From: Chloroflexota bacterium | GTDB lineage: Bacteria > Chloroflexota > Anaerolineae > Anaerolineales > UBA11579 | Length of the DNA stretch: 34,445 bases | Assembly: GCA_023485685.1 (NCBI GenBank) | Contig: JAMCZK010000051.1 | Coordinates: forward strand, 1 to 34,445 | Reading direction: 5' to 3' | In this document: positions 17,312 through 26,700 of the stretch, one piece after another | How positions within the stretch are numbered: position 1 is the first letter of the stretch | Layout of the letters: the number at the start of each line of letters is the position of its first letter | The notes under the pieces: generated by a model | What the model was told of the DNA's origin: nothing | The model's input: only the letters and a program-made list of their open reading frames with translations | Database searches by the model: none | Program-made: the position numbers and the translations under genes

Positions 17312-17917
17312 ATGGCAATTACGACTGAACAGATCAAAGAACTGCGCGAAGCCACCGGCGCCGGCGTCTTAGATTGCCGGGCTGCGCTCGAGCAATCTGG
17401 CGGCGATTTTGAAAAAGCCGTGGCCTTCTTGCGCGAGAAGGGACTCGCCAAAGCTGCCAAACGCGCCGGTAAAGAAGCTTCCGACGGAATTGTGGAGTTG
17501 TACTCCCATGGAGGCGGACGGGTGGGTGTTATGGTCGAAGTGAACTGCGAGACCGACTTCGTCGCCCGCTCCGATGCTTTCCGTACGCTGGCCCATGAGA
17601 TCGCCCTGCAGATTGCGGCGGCCGCCCCTGAATGGGTGAAGGATGGAAATGTACCCGAGGCAGTTCTAAATGAGGAGCGCGAGATTGCCAAAAATCGCGC
17701 CAAAGAAGAAGGCAAACCCGAGGCTGCTTGGTCCAAAATAGTGGACGGCCGCCTCCAGAAATTTCTCGAAGAAAAAGTGTTGCTGCGCCAGACTTACATC
17801 CGAGATGAATCCAAGACCGTGCAGGACCTTATAAGTGAAGCCATCGGCTCTATCGGCGAAAACATCGTGGTACGGCGTTTTGCTCGCTGGGAACTCGGTG
17901 AGCATGTCGAAAAATGA
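17312..17917 (+). CDS. tsf: Translation elongation factor Ts, short form
   Basis: Nucleotide exchange factor for EF-Tu. The 201-residue product has the N-terminal UBA-like block IKELREATGAGVLDCRAAL and the central VMVEVNCETDFVARSDAF motif. Next comes a coiled-coil helical part, and the end is GENIVVRRFARWELG. It is well short of the E. coli protein (283 residues) and matches the compact form known from Thermus and Chloroflexota. The ATG is 4 bases after the rpsB stop with only a weak ribosome-binding site, so translation is probably coupled. A longer frame in this phase starting inside rpsB is not the gene. Confidence 0.95.
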   Translation: MAITTEQIKELREATGAGVLDCRAALEQSGGDFEKAVAFLREKGLAKAAKRAGKEASDGIVELYSHGGGRVGVMVEVNCETDFVARSDAFRTLAHEIALQIAAAAPEWVKDGNVPEAVLNEEREIAKNRAKEEGKPEAAWSKIVDGRLQKFLEEKVLLRQTYIRDESKTVQDLISEAIGSIGENIVVRRFARWELGEHVEK

Positions 17918-17924
17918 AGTAGTG

Positions 17925-17952
17925 AACGGCCAACGAAAGGTTGGCCGTTTTT
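17925..17952 (+). terminator. Rho-independent terminator after tsf
   Basis: AACGGCCAAC and GTTGGCCGTT around a GAAAG loop, followed by a run of T's. It should end or attenuate the rpsB-tsf transcript before pyrH. Confidence 0.85.
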
Positions 17953-17956
17953 GTAA

Positions 17957-18756
<800 letters not shown>

Positions 18757-18769
18757 CACCTGAAAATCG

Positions 18770-18775
18770 TATAAT
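18770..18775 (+). promoter_or_regulatory. Perfect -10 box close to the membrane-protein start
   Basis: TATAAT, six bases (CGACTC), then the ATG at 18782. There is no ribosome-binding site in between and no -35 box at standard spacing, which fits a leaderless transcript starting just after pyrH. Confidence 0.45.
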
Positions 18776-18781
18776 CGACTC

Positions 18782-19489
18782 ATGGCCTACCTGCTGTTGC
18801 TTGCGTTGGTCATGGTGGCGGGCATTGTCTTCATTCAGTTGTCACGGGCAGCCAGCCTCCGATCTGTTTCGCAGAATTTCTTTGGTATAGGCTTTATTTT
18901 CCTCGGTTTTGGTCTACTGGCCGAAATTATCCTGGGCTTTACCCTCGATGAATATGCCGCCAAGCTGTTTTATTTGGCGCGCGGAACGCTCGCCTTGGCC
19001 TGGCTTGGTCAAGGGTTGCTTCTGTTTCTGTTCCCCGGGCGCCCCATACTGCGCTGGCTCAACTATGCACTCGTTATTGGCAGTTTGGGCATGTTTGTTC
19101 TTATTCTAGTTTCTCAGGTCACCACGGCTCAAGATTGGTATTCACCCGCAAGCCCGATTTACGGACAAATTGGCGATTTACTGGCCACTAACCGGCCTAC
19201 TCGCTGGGGGACATTCGGCTTGAATCTTTTCGGATCGGCGATCCTTATCGCCGGCCCCTTGTACTTCTTGTTTATACAATCTGTGCATCGAACCGCAGTC
19301 AAAATTGTGGCGGCCGTGCTAATTGCTTTCAGTGCAATCGGCTTGTTCTTTCCACTCTATTGGCCACCTGCCAAGGCCGACCCTTTTTTCTATTTGATTG
19401 AATTGTTGGCGCCGGTTGCTTTGTTTGTCGGGCTGAATAATCTGCCTGCTGCCGATATCAGATCTGATGCAAGGCGGAAGCCGCGATGA
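18782..19489 (+). CDS. Polytopic membrane protein of unknown function
   Basis: A 235-residue protein with about seven hydrophobic helices (near residues 2-20, 34-54, 62-83, 90-112, 144-165, 172-192 and 200-220) and a short basic C-terminal tail. I do not recognise a family and no active-site motif stands out. It lies between pyrH and frr and its stop overlaps the next gene by four bases (ATGA), so these two membrane proteins form a unit. No ribosome-binding site precedes it; a TATAAT sits 6 nt upstream. Confidence 0.75.
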   Translation: MAYLLLLALVMVAGIVFIQLSRAASLRSVSQNFFGIGFIFLGFGLLAEIILGFTLDEYAAKLFYLARGTLALAWLGQGLLLFLFPGRPILRWLNYALVIGSLGMFVLILVSQVTTAQDWYSPASPIYGQIGDLLATNRPTRWGTFGLNLFGSAILIAGPLYFLFIQSVHRTAVKIVAAVLIAFSAIGLFFPLYWPPAKADPFFYLIELLAPVALFVGLNNLPAADIRSDARRKPR

Positions 19490-20943
19490 AAAATATCTGG
19501 CTGTTAATTGTTCTTGTTGCATTAGTAGTCGTTTTTCTTTTAATCCGCGTTAACGCCTACGAACCCATCGGTTATTCGATCTCGACCTACGATACCCAAG
19601 CCTTTATTACCGCTGGTCGGGTCCCGTTCTTCTCCAGAGAGTTCTTTACCTCGGACAGACCCGCAACCATTAGCTTGTTTTATAAACTATTGCAACCGGC
19701 CAGCGGTTACCAGATCACGGCTTTCGCCAGCCCGGCTGAAGATATCTATCAGCCGCCCGCTATCCAGCCTGGCTTGCAGCGGGTGGCGTTTGCCCAGGGT
19801 CTACTCTCCATCAGCGCCTGGTTGCTGCTTGCTGTGATTGTGGTGCGCCGTTTGACGAATCCTGGCCTCAAGATCATTGCCGGGCTGCTCATCCTGGCCT
19901 TTGGCTTTTCTCCGACCATAGCAGAGTGGGATGCAGTTTTATTATCGGAGCCGCTGTCCCTAACCCTGTTCGTTATCTTGCTGGCGATTTCAATTGAGTT
20001 GGCTTTTCGATTCGCGCAACAGGCTTCGGCAGCATCTTGGACCAAGGCTCTGTTTGCCTTCTGGGGAGTTGTTCTGTTGCTGTGGATTTTTGCCCGTGAC
20101 ACGAATGCTTACATGCTGCTTATCTTCATAGCAGCTTTGGGCGTTTTGCTCGTTTTGAGGTGGCAGCGAAAGTTCACCGGGTTGTTGTCCACTCGCGCCC
20201 TGATCGTTGCCATTGCATCATTGGCTTTGCTCTTCGTCATTCACAATTTCACCTTGCAGCAAAGTGGCCGCTGGATCAATCCCTTCTTCAACAATATTCT
20301 TCACAATGTCTTTCCCTACCCGGATCGAATAGCCTTCTTCGAAAGCAAGGGCATGCCGATTACCGACGAGGTCTGGGCACTGCGCAATAGTCCCGGTAAC
20401 GAGGACGGTTTCTTTGAGATCCCGGAATTAATGTCCTGGACCAATATACATGGGACCAGTACCTACATGCAATTTCTGCTTGCTTTTCCAGGTTGGGCTT
20501 TCGAAAAATTCTTCACTGGTGTCGAGACATCATTTAGCGAAAACCGGCAACCTTTCTTTTTCCCCAATGAATATCGAACTGCCCCAGCCATATCTTACAT
20601 TGGCGACCTGCTGCACCCAAAGTCCAGTTCCGTGATTTGGATCGTATTAATTGAATTGGCCGTATTCGGCTACCTGGCGTTCCGCCGGGATAAGCCCCCG
20701 CACATCGCATTATTTTTGCTCCTTGCCACCCTATTCCTCGGTGAGATCCTGATGCTGTTCGTCAGCATCCACGGGGATGCACTGGGTACCGTGAGGCATG
20801 CCATGGGCTCCGTCATGCCGTTGCGCCTCTCGGTTTGGCTATTTCTCCCCTTTATTCTCGATATGTATGGGCTGCCAGAAGATAAATCCATCGAGGCGCG
20901 AAAGCTCAAGCGAAACATGGCAAAACAAAAGAGGGTCCGCTGA
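19486..20943 (+). CDS. Multi-pass membrane protein, possibly GT-C-like
   Basis: A 485-residue integral membrane protein. The first helix (about 4-21) is followed by a long extracytoplasmic loop with aromatic and acidic residues (YEPIGYSISTYDTQAF). Several helices follow from about 105 to 260, then a large soluble loop (about 265-385), more helices to about 465, and a basic C-terminal tail. This layout, with acidic residues in the first loop, resembles GT-C lipid-linked glycosyltransferases or related polytopic enzymes. No diagnostic motif is certain, so the function is an inference. It overlaps the upstream membrane gene by ATGA. Its base composition is somewhat AT-richer than pyrH and frr around it. 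Confidence 0.7.
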   Translation: MKNIWLLIVLVALVVVFLLIRVNAYEPIGYSISTYDTQAFITAGRVPFFSREFFTSDRPATISLFYKLLQPASGYQITAFASPAEDIYQPPAIQPGLQRVAFAQGLLSISAWLLLAVIVVRRLTNPGLKIIAGLLILAFGFSPTIAEWDAVLLSEPLSLTLFVILLAISIELAFRFAQQASAASWTKALFAFWGVVLLLWIFARDTNAYMLLIFIAALGVLLVLRWQRKFTGLLSTRALIVAIASLALLFVIHNFTLQQSGRWINPFFNNILHNVFPYPDRIAFFESKGMPITDEVWALRNSPGNEDGFFEIPELMSWTNIHGTSTYMQFLLAFPGWAFEKFFTGVETSFSENRQPFFFPNEYRTAPAISYIGDLLHPKSSSVIWIVLIELAVFGYLAFRRDKPPHIALFLLLATLFLGEILMLFVSIHGDALGTVRHAMGSVMPLRLSVWLFLPFILDMYGLPEDKSIEARKLKRNMAKQKRVR

Positions 20944-21037
20944 GCCGGAATGGCGGCCGGTGGTAAAATCAAAAAGCTCCATATATCTGCGACAATAAAC
21001 TTCTTCTAGATCTCTCTCCCTGGCTTGGAGGTAATCA

Positions 21038-21595
21038 GTGATATCCGACATCCTCAAAGAGACCCGAGAACGCATGAACCATTCGGTGCAATCCCTTAGG
21101 GAGGATCTTGCTGTAATCCGCACCGGGCGCGCTTCGCCCGCGCTGGTTGAAAAGTTGTCCGTGGAATATTACGGCCAACCCACGCCCCTCATTCAATTGG
21201 CTTCGATTAGCGTTCCTGAGCCTCGCCAGTTACTCATCAAACCTTTCGATCCAGGCAGCCTTAAGAACATTGAGCGCGCCATCCTGACCTCTGACCTTGG
21301 TCTTACCCCCAACAATGATGGCAAACTGATTCGTCTGATACTTCCTCAACTAACCGAGGAGCGGCGCAAGAACTTGGTAAAGGTGGTTCATGCCCGCGTC
21401 GAGGAGGCCCATGTGGCCGTCCGCAACATCCGCCGCGATGCCATGAAAGATATCCGCGAGTTCAAAGAAGAGAAATTGATTGGTGAAGACGATGAAAAAA
21501 GGGGTGAAGAAGAAATGCAAAAACTTACCGATGAAATCATCAGGCAACTCGATACGATAGGCGCCGCTAAAGAGAAAGACGTCATGGAGGTCTAG
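21038..21595 (+). CDS. frr: Ribosome recycling factor
   Basis: Splits post-termination ribosomes together with EF-G. The 185-residue product is normal in size. It has [29 protein letters not shown] at the N-terminus, [20 protein letters not shown] in domain II, and the C-terminal helices with [13 protein letters not shown] and the [11 protein letters not shown] segment. It begins at a GTG, and the start is decided by a perfect GGAGGT (21027-21032) five bases upstream. uppS follows after 8 bases. Confidence 0.96.
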   Translation: MISDILKETRERMNHSVQSLREDLAVIRTGRASPALVEKLSVEYYGQPTPLIQLASISVPEPRQLLIKPFDPGSLKNIERAILTSDLGLTPNNDGKLIRLILPQLTEERRKNLVKVVHARVEEAHVAVRNIRRDAMKDIREFKEEKLIGEDDEKRGEEEMQKLTDEIIRQLDTIGAAKEKDVMEV

Positions 21596-21603
21596 CCCCG
21601 CGG

Positions 21604-22326
21604 ATGGCTAAGGATAAACCTAAACTCCCCGATCAAGTGCCGCAGCATATCGCCATCATTATGGATGGCAATGGGCGCTGGGCTAAACAGCGCGGCTTGC
21701 CGCGCCTGGCTGGCCACCGCGCCGGCACAGATAACCTGCGACGCATCATCGAGGCCTGCGTGGAATTTGGAGTGAAGTACCTTACTATCTACGCGTTCTC
21801 GACTGAGAACTGGGGACGCCCCGAGGACGAAGTCAGCGGACTGATGAGCATCTTCGACGAGGTCTTCGAACGCGAATTGACTGAGTTGCACCGCCAGGGC
21901 GTTCAACTCCGCCACCTCGGCCGTTTGGAGGGATTGCGCGAGTCTCTGCGCGAAAAAGTGCGTAATGGCCTGGAACTGACCAAGAACAATAATCGCCTGG
22001 TACTCAACGTCGCCTTCAATTATGGCGGCCGCGATGAGATCGTACACGCCATTAAGTCGATGCTCAAGGAGAGCATGGCCCCCGGCGCGGTTACCGAAGA
22101 TTTGGTTTCCCGTTACTTGTATACGTCGGGTATCCCTGACCCCGATTTGGTAATCCGCACCTCTGGTGAGCAACGCATCAGCAATTTCCTCATATGGCAA
22201 GCCGCCTACGCAGAGTGGGTCTTCCCCGAAACCCTGTGGCCCGACTTCGGCCGCGAAGAGCTCCTGGCGGCCATCCAGGAATTCGGGCGGCGCGAACGTC
22301 GCTTCGGTTTGATCCTAGAGCATTAA
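21604..22326 (+). CDS. uppS: Isoprenyl transferase (undecaprenyl diphosphate synthase type)
   Basis: A cis-prenyltransferase that builds the polyprenyl diphosphate carrier for cell-wall and glycan synthesis. Its 240 residues carry [20 protein letters not shown] with the catalytic Asp21, the [10 protein letters not shown] segment, [15 protein letters not shown], and the C-terminal [18 protein letters not shown] with the AYAEW end motif. It is tightly packed between frr and cdsA, giving the common frr-uppS-cdsA order. Confidence 0.95.
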   Translation: MAKDKPKLPDQVPQHIAIIMDGNGRWAKQRGLPRLAGHRAGTDNLRRIIEACVEFGVKYLTIYAFSTENWGRPEDEVSGLMSIFDEVFERELTELHRQGVQLRHLGRLEGLRESLREKVRNGLELTKNNNRLVLNVAFNYGGRDEIVHAIKSMLKESMAPGAVTEDLVSRYLYTSGIPDPDLVIRTSGEQRISNFLIWQAAYAEWVFPETLWPDFGREELLAAIQEFGRRERRFGLILEH

Positions 22327-22330
22327 CCCT

Positions 22331-23164
22331 ATGTTGCAGCAACGCGTGTTGTTCACTGTTGTAGCTCTGCCATTGGGTATCGCCGCCGTGATGGCCGGCG
22401 GCTGGATTTATGCCGGTGTCGTTGCGCTGATCCTGGCACGCGCCGCTTGGGAATATGCAGCCTTGTTCCGTTCTGGCGGCGGGCAACCGTCCGCGCTGAT
22501 ACTGGTGGGTGGAGTGCTTGCGATCTTCGTTGTCCGGGCGACATCCGGCTTGGTTCACGACGGCTGGCTGTTGCCTGTTCTCATTGGTCTTACCATGGTC
22601 ATTCATCTGGTGCAATTCGAGCGAGGACGCGATCGCGCCGGTTCTGATTTTGCCGCCACGCTCAGCGGCATTTTTTATGTTGGCTTGCTCGGCAGCTACC
22701 TGATCCTCTTGCGCCAACTCCCCGATCATGGAGAATGGTGGCTGATGCTCACTCTGTTTGCCGTCATGCTGGCCGATACTTCTGCGTATTTCGTTGGCAT
22801 TACGCTTGGCACCCATCGCTTGGCGCCGCGCCTCAGCCCGAAAAAATCCTGGGAAGGCTATATCAGTGGCGTGTTCTTTGCCACGGTCGGCACACCATTG
22901 TTCCTCTTGCTCTTCCGCCTCTTCGGCCTGCCTGATACGCCTGCCTTTTCCCTGCTCAACGCTGGGCTGCTGGGCCTCGTGATCGGAATTGTGCCAACTT
23001 TGGGTGATTTGGGTATCAGCATGATCAAGCGCGAGATGCATCAAAAAGATACCAGTGACATTTTGCCCGGCCATGGCGGGGTGCTTGACCGCATCGATTC
23101 CTGGCTTTGGGCCATGCCCATTGGCTATTACCTGATTCTCTTCCTATTCCTCAATTCAAATTAA
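22331..23164 (+). CDS. cdsA: Phosphatidate cytidylyltransferase
   Basis: Makes CDP-diacylglycerol from phosphatidate and CTP in the membrane. The 277-residue protein has about seven to eight transmembrane helices. The family signature lies in the last fifth: a GDLGISMIKREMHQKD block, then PGHGGVLDRIDSWL with the metal-binding acidic residues. LSPKKSWEGYISG precedes it. Start after a 4-base gap from uppS. The genes that often follow in other bacteria (dxr, rseP) are not here; glpX comes next. Confidence 0.94.
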   Translation: MLQQRVLFTVVALPLGIAAVMAGGWIYAGVVALILARAAWEYAALFRSGGGQPSALILVGGVLAIFVVRATSGLVHDGWLLPVLIGLTMVIHLVQFERGRDRAGSDFAATLSGIFYVGLLGSYLILLRQLPDHGEWWLMLTLFAVMLADTSAYFVGITLGTHRLAPRLSPKKSWEGYISGVFFATVGTPLFLLLFRLFGLPDTPAFSLLNAGLLGLVIGIVPTLGDLGISMIKREMHQKDTSDILPGHGGVLDRIDSWLWAMPIGYYLILFLFLNSN

Positions 23165-23176
23165 GGAGCGAAATCA

Positions 23177-24163
23177 ATGCTGGATCGTACCCCTTCTCGC
23201 AATCTTGCCATGGAGTTGGTACGGGTTACCGAAGCGGCTGCGCTTTCCGCAGCCCGATACATGGGACGGGGTGACAAGAAAGCGGGGGATCAGGCTGCGG
23301 TGGATGGCATGCGCCTGGTGCTGAACACCGTCGAAATGGACGGGATCATTGTCATCGGTGAGGGTGAAAAAGATCATGCACCCATGCTCTACAATGGCGA
23401 GAAATTGGGCACAGGTGACCTGCCACAAGTGGATATCGCTGTTGACCCCATCGATGGCACTAGGCCGTTGGCCGAAGGTCGCGTAAACTCAATTTCCACC
23501 GTCGCGTTGGCGCCGCGCGGCGCCATGTACAATCCCGGCCCTTTTGTCTACATGAATAAGATTGCAGTAGGCCCCGCGGCTAAGGGCGCTATTAACGTCG
23601 AGGCTTCTGTGGAAGAGAACCTCCGTGAAATCGCCAAAGCCTCGGGGAAGCGAATTCAAGACCTGGCTGTTGTCATGCTGGAGCGGCCGCGGCACGAAGA
23701 ACTGAAAGCCGAAGTGCGCCGTTGTGGCGCTCGTCTCCGCATGATCGATGATGGCGATGTAGCCGGAGCGCTCATGAGCGCCTGGCCTGACTCGGGCATA
23801 GACGTACTCATGGGTATCGGCGGCACACCCGAAGGTGTATTGGCCGCCTGCGCTCTGCGCGCCATGGGCGGCGAGATCCAGGGCAAACTTTATGCTCGTA
23901 ACGATGAAGAGTTGGCCCGCGGCAAAGCCATGGGCTACGACTTCGATAAGGTTCTGACTATGGATGACCTGGTAGCTTCGGAAGATGTCTTCTTTGCTGC
24001 TACCGGCATTACCGATGGTGAGTTGTTGGATGGGGTCAAGTATTTCCCGAAGGGGGCGCGCACCCACAGTTTAGTCGTGCGCGGGGTCACTGGCACTGTC
24101 CGCCAGATCATCGCTACCCACAAGTTCGAAAAGCTCGAACACATCAGCTTCCTCGAATATTAA
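23177..24163 (+). CDS. glpX: Fructose-1,6-bisphosphatase, class II
   Basis: Hydrolyses fructose 1,6-bisphosphate in gluconeogenesis. The 328-residue product is normal for GlpX. Its metal/phosphate motifs are GEGEKDHAPMLYNG (61-74) and VDPIDGTRPLAEG (89-101). Further blocks are VMLERPRHEELKAEVRRCGARLRMIDDGDVAGA-like in the middle, GIGGTPEGVLAACALRAMGG, and TGITDGELLDGV near the end. GGAGCGAA lies 5' of the ATG at a usable distance. It is probably read through from cdsA and is followed by a 358-base gap containing the metK leader. Confidence 0.94.
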   Translation: MLDRTPSRNLAMELVRVTEAAALSAARYMGRGDKKAGDQAAVDGMRLVLNTVEMDGIIVIGEGEKDHAPMLYNGEKLGTGDLPQVDIAVDPIDGTRPLAEGRVNSISTVALAPRGAMYNPGPFVYMNKIAVGPAAKGAINVEASVEENLREIAKASGKRIQDLAVVMLERPRHEELKAEVRRCGARLRMIDDGDVAGALMSAWPDSGIDVLMGIGGTPEGVLAACALRAMGGEIQGKLYARNDEELARGKAMGYDFDKVLTMDDLVASEDVFFAATGITDGELLDGVKYFPKGARTHSLVVRGVTGTVRQIIATHKFEKLEHISFLEY

Positions 24164-24282
24164 CTGACCCGCTCGATTTACTAATTACCAATTACAAATT
24201 ACGAGGCTTCTAACTACTTGACTACCTCACGATCTGACTAAAATATGGTATAGTCTCGCCCACAATTTAATAAAGACCCGAT

Positions 24283-24349
24283 GGAGTTTTCATTTTCCGT
24301 TCCCAGAAGGAACGGAAAAGAAACTCCCGCGTGCCATCTTTTGGCACGC
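24283..24349 (+). promoter_or_regulatory. Two extra hairpins before the SAM aptamer
   Basis: Hairpin 1 pairs GGAGTTT with AAACTCC and, inside, TTTTCCGTTCC with GGAACGGAAAA around CAGAA (24283-24327). Hairpin 2 pairs GCGTGCCA with TGGCACGC around a T-rich loop (24329-24349), ending one base before aptamer helix P1. Possible -10 boxes (TAAAAT 24239-24244, TATAGT 24249-24254) lie upstream. They may stabilise the 5' end or add a second control; neither hairpin has a T-run. Confidence 0.6.
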
Positions 24350-24350
24350 A

Positions 24351-24499
24351 TTCATCCAGAGAGGTGGAGGGACCGGCCCTTTGAAGCCTCGGCAACCGCC
24401 GCGAAAGCGGAAGGTGCCAACTCCGGCAGCTAAGTCTGGAAGATGAAAGGGTGGTTGAAAAATACCGAGACCCTTTCAGTACGCCGAAAGGGTCTTTTT
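24351..24499 (+). ncRNA. SAM-I (S-box) riboswitch with transcription terminator
   Basis: The aptamer spans 24351-24447. Helix P1 is TTCATC/GATGAA. The conserved AGAGAGGTGGAGGGA, TTGAAGCCTCGGCAACC and AGGTGCCAACTCC segments are present in order. The expression platform is readable. GAAAGGGT (24445-24452) can pair with ACCCTTTC (24470-24477) as antiterminator. When SAM closes P1, the terminator GACCCTTTC/GAAAGGGTC (24469-24494) with five T's forms instead. This is an OFF switch: high SAM stops transcription into metK. Confidence 0.96.
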
Positions 24500-24521
24500 C
24501 ATAAACGGAGGTTTGTTTTCG

Positions 24522-25733
24522 ATGAGTAGCACATTCATGGCAGCAGAAAAACTATTGTTCACGTCTGAATCAGTGACGGAAGGACACCCGGACAAGATCT
24601 GCGACCAGGTGAGCGATGCGGTGTTGGATGCCTGCCTGGCGCAGGACAAGTATTCACGCGTGGCTTGCGAGACCGCGGTGAAAACGGGCTATGTGATGGT
24701 CCTGGGCGAGATCACCACCAAGGCTGTGTTGAATTTCGACCAACTGATCCGTTCGGTCATAAACGATATTGGTTACACAGACAGCGAGTACGGATTTGAT
24801 GGCAATTCATGCGGCGTGTTGGTTGCTCTTTCGCAACAGTCCGGTGACATCGCTCTGGGTGTGGATAAAGCCCTGGAAGCCAAATCCGGCGAGATGACTG
24901 ATAAGGAAATCGAGGCTGTCGGCGCCGGCGACCAGGGCATGATGTTCGGCTTTGCTTGCAATGAAACTGATACCTTGATGCCCATGCCCATCTATCTAGC
25001 GCATAAGTTAACCCGCAGCCTGGCGGAAAACCGCCGCAATGGCCGGCTGAAGTGGCTGCGCCCGGATGGCAAGAGCCAGGTAACCGTCGAATATTCGCAT
25101 GGCAAACCGAAGCGCGTGCACACCGTGCTGGTCAGCACCCAGCATGCTCCCGATATTTCCCACGCGGATATCGTTGAAGGCTTGATGGAAGAAGTGATCG
25201 GTCCCACGCTCCCCAAGGACTTGGTGGATAAAGATCTCAAGGTCTACGTGAATCCCACCGGCCGCTTTGTCATCGGCGGTCCCATGGGGGACGCCGGCGT
25301 TACCGGCCGCAAGATTATCGTCGACAGCTACGGCGGCATGGGCAGACACGGTGGCGGCGCCTTCAGCGGCAAAGATCCCACGAAGGTGGACCGTTCCGCG
25401 GCCTATGCGGCCCGTTGGGCGGCCAAGAACATCGTGGCTGCCGGGTTGGCAGATCGCTGCGAGATTCAGGTTGCTTATGCCATCGGCATGGCGAGGCCGA
25501 TGAGTGTGAACGTGGAAACATTTGGCACGGGTAAGATCCCCGATGAGCAGATCGCCAGAATTATTGACGAACATTTCGACCTGCGTCCGGGCGCTATTAT
25601 CCGCGACCTGGATCTGCGCCGCCCCATCTTCCGCCAAACTGCTGCCTACGGCCACTTCGGCCGCGACGACGTCAGCTTCCCCTGGGAGAACACCAGCAAA
25701 GCCAAAGACTTAGCGAAAGCTGCTGGACTATAA
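24522..25733 (+). CDS. metK: S-adenosylmethionine synthase
   Basis: Makes SAM from ATP and methionine. The 403-residue product has [17 protein letters not shown] with the catalytic His22 and metal Asp24, [10 protein letters not shown] (134-143), and the glycine-rich [19 protein letters not shown] loop. It ends with the [18 protein letters not shown] block. The ATG at 24522 has GGAGG 10 nt upstream; an in-frame TTG three codons earlier is less likely. Expression is controlled by the SAM-I riboswitch in its leader, a product-feedback loop. Confidence 0.97.
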   Translation: MSSTFMAAEKLLFTSESVTEGHPDKICDQVSDAVLDACLAQDKYSRVACETAVKTGYVMVLGEITTKAVLNFDQLIRSVINDIGYTDSEYGFDGNSCGVLVALSQQSGDIALGVDKALEAKSGEMTDKEIEAVGAGDQGMMFGFACNETDTLMPMPIYLAHKLTRSLAENRRNGRLKWLRPDGKSQVTVEYSHGKPKRVHTVLVSTQHAPDISHADIVEGLMEEVIGPTLPKDLVDKDLKVYVNPTGRFVIGGPMGDAGVTGRKIIVDSYGGMGRHGGGAFSGKDPTKVDRSAAYAARWAAKNIVAAGLADRCEIQVAYAIGMARPMSVNVETFGTGKIPDEQIARIIDEHFDLRPGAIIRDLDLRRPIFRQTAAYGHFGRDDVSFPWENTSKAKDLAKAAGL

Positions 25734-25734
25734 C

Positions 25735-25810
25735 AAGAAAGAGCGCCGCACTAAGTGCGGCGCTTACTTTGTCCGTCGTTACGTGGAGCACTGAGGCGCT
25801 CTTTCTTTTT
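25735..25810 (+). terminator. Nested alternative hairpins after metK
   Basis: The inner stem is AGCGCCGCAC/GTGCGGCGCT (25742-25764), followed by TACTTT. The outer 13-bp inverted repeat is AAGAAAGAGCGCC (25735-25747) with GGCGCTCTTTCTT (25795-25807), ending in T's. The two share the same left-arm bases, so only one can form at a time. Either can end the metK transcript. Confidence 0.75.
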
Positions 25811-25811
25811 C

Positions 25812-26032
25812 CGTCATTGCGAGGAGGCGTTTTGCGTCGCCTTTAGCGACGCTGCCAGAGCCTGCCCTGACCCTGAGCGAAGCGAAGGGGAATGGGTGGC
25901 AATCTCGAAGAATTCGGTTCGCTCTGGAAACAGGCTTGTCGTACGTCCAATTTGATTAGCAAATGTAAATGCAGTTTCGAGATTGCTTCGTCCGCTTGCG
26001 ATGCAAGCATCGCAATGCTCCTCGCAAGGACG
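25812..26032. repeat. MITE-like palindromic intergenic repeat, copy B
   Basis: The ends are CGTCATTGCGAGGAG (25812-25826) and the complement of CGTCCTTGCGAGGAG (26018-26032), matching copy A at 46-321. The inside shares GCCTGCCCTGACCCTGA, GCGAAGGGG and GGCAATCTCGAA with copy A. The element is 221 bases against 276 in copy A, which has additional internal sequence. It sits between convergent metK and trxA and encodes nothing. Confidence 0.75.
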
Positions 26033-26039
26033 AATGAGT

Positions 26040-26372
26040 CTACGCCGTCTGTAGATGTGGCATCACCTTGCCGCTGATTCGCTCCTTCGGCTGGTATCCA
26101 ACCATGCGCTCGAGCATCTCGCCGTTTTTGAACAACATTGTTGTAGGCACGCTCATTACTTGGTAATCCATCGTGAGTTGGGTGGCCTCGTCCACATCCA
26201 ACTTGACCACCTTCACATCATCGGCCCATTCCTTAGCCAATTCCTCCAATACGGGCTCCAGAATAAGGCAAGGTTGGCACCATACCGCCCCGAATTCGAC
26301 CAGCACAGGCTTCTCGGATTTCAGTACTTCAGTTTCAAAACTCTCGCTAGTCACTTCCTGCAATTGACTCAT
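26040..26372 (-). CDS. trxA: Thioredoxin
   Basis: A 110-residue cytoplasmic thioredoxin. The active site reads AVWCQPC (Cys32-Cys35), a Gln in place of the usual Gly of WCGPC. VKLDVDEATQL, the cis-proline SVPTTMLFKNGE (Pro76) and MVGYQPKERI follow the canonical fold. The ATG at 26372 has GGAG 7 nt upstream; the longer frame to 26447 lacks support. It is a single gene between a palindromic repeat and tRNA-Lys. It may serve as general reductant, possibly with altered redox potential because of the CQPC site. Confidence 0.94.
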   Translation of the reverse strand: MSQLQEVTSESFETEVLKSEKPVLVEFGAVWCQPCLILEPVLEELAKEWADDVKVVKLDVDEATQLTMDYQVMSVPTTMLFKNGEMLERMVGYQPKERISGKVMPHLQTA

Positions 26373-26551
26373 CGGGCGACTCCGTTCATTGAGTGGGAAA
26401 TTCATCCTAGCAAGAGCAGAGAACGATGTCAAGCGGACAGATGTCATGGGGTCTTGAGGTCAAGAAGTCTAGAAGTTATGACGTCCGGACCTCTTGACTT
26501 CAAGGCCTTGGAACGCTTCCCCCCTTTCCCCATGATAAAATCTTGCTTCAC

Positions 26552-26623
26552 GGGCGCGTAGCTCAACGGCAGAGCAGTGGCCTTTTAAGCCATTGGTTGG
26601 AGGTTCGAATCCTCCCGCGCTCA
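26552..26623 (+). tRNA. tRNA-Lys (anticodon UUU)
   Basis: A 72-nt cloverleaf. Acceptor arms GGGCGCG/CGCGCTC have one G-U pair. The D stem is GCTC/GAGC and the anticodon stem GTGGC/GCCAT, with loop CTTTTAA giving anticodon TTT. The T stem is GGAGG/CCTCC with loop TTCGAAT, and the discriminator is A. CCA is not encoded. TAAAAT at 26536-26541 may be its -10 box. Its 3' end is the attachment site of the islands that follow: the last 35 nt recur at 30790-30824 and 32646-32680. Confidence 0.96.
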
Positions 26624-26700
26624 CTGAAAATTACCCGTAATTCTGACCGTTCTGCACTGAATTGAAGTTGATTTTCAAAATCGGGAGTAACGCGGGGTAA

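Noticed and set aside
22190-23074. 294-codon minus-strand open frame
   Set aside because: It lies opposite cdsA, whose family signature is clear; the composition (Gln/His/Arg-rich) is that of an antisense shadow.
26055-26561. 168-codon plus-strand open frame
   Set aside because: Antisense to trxA, His/Leu-rich, no family pattern.
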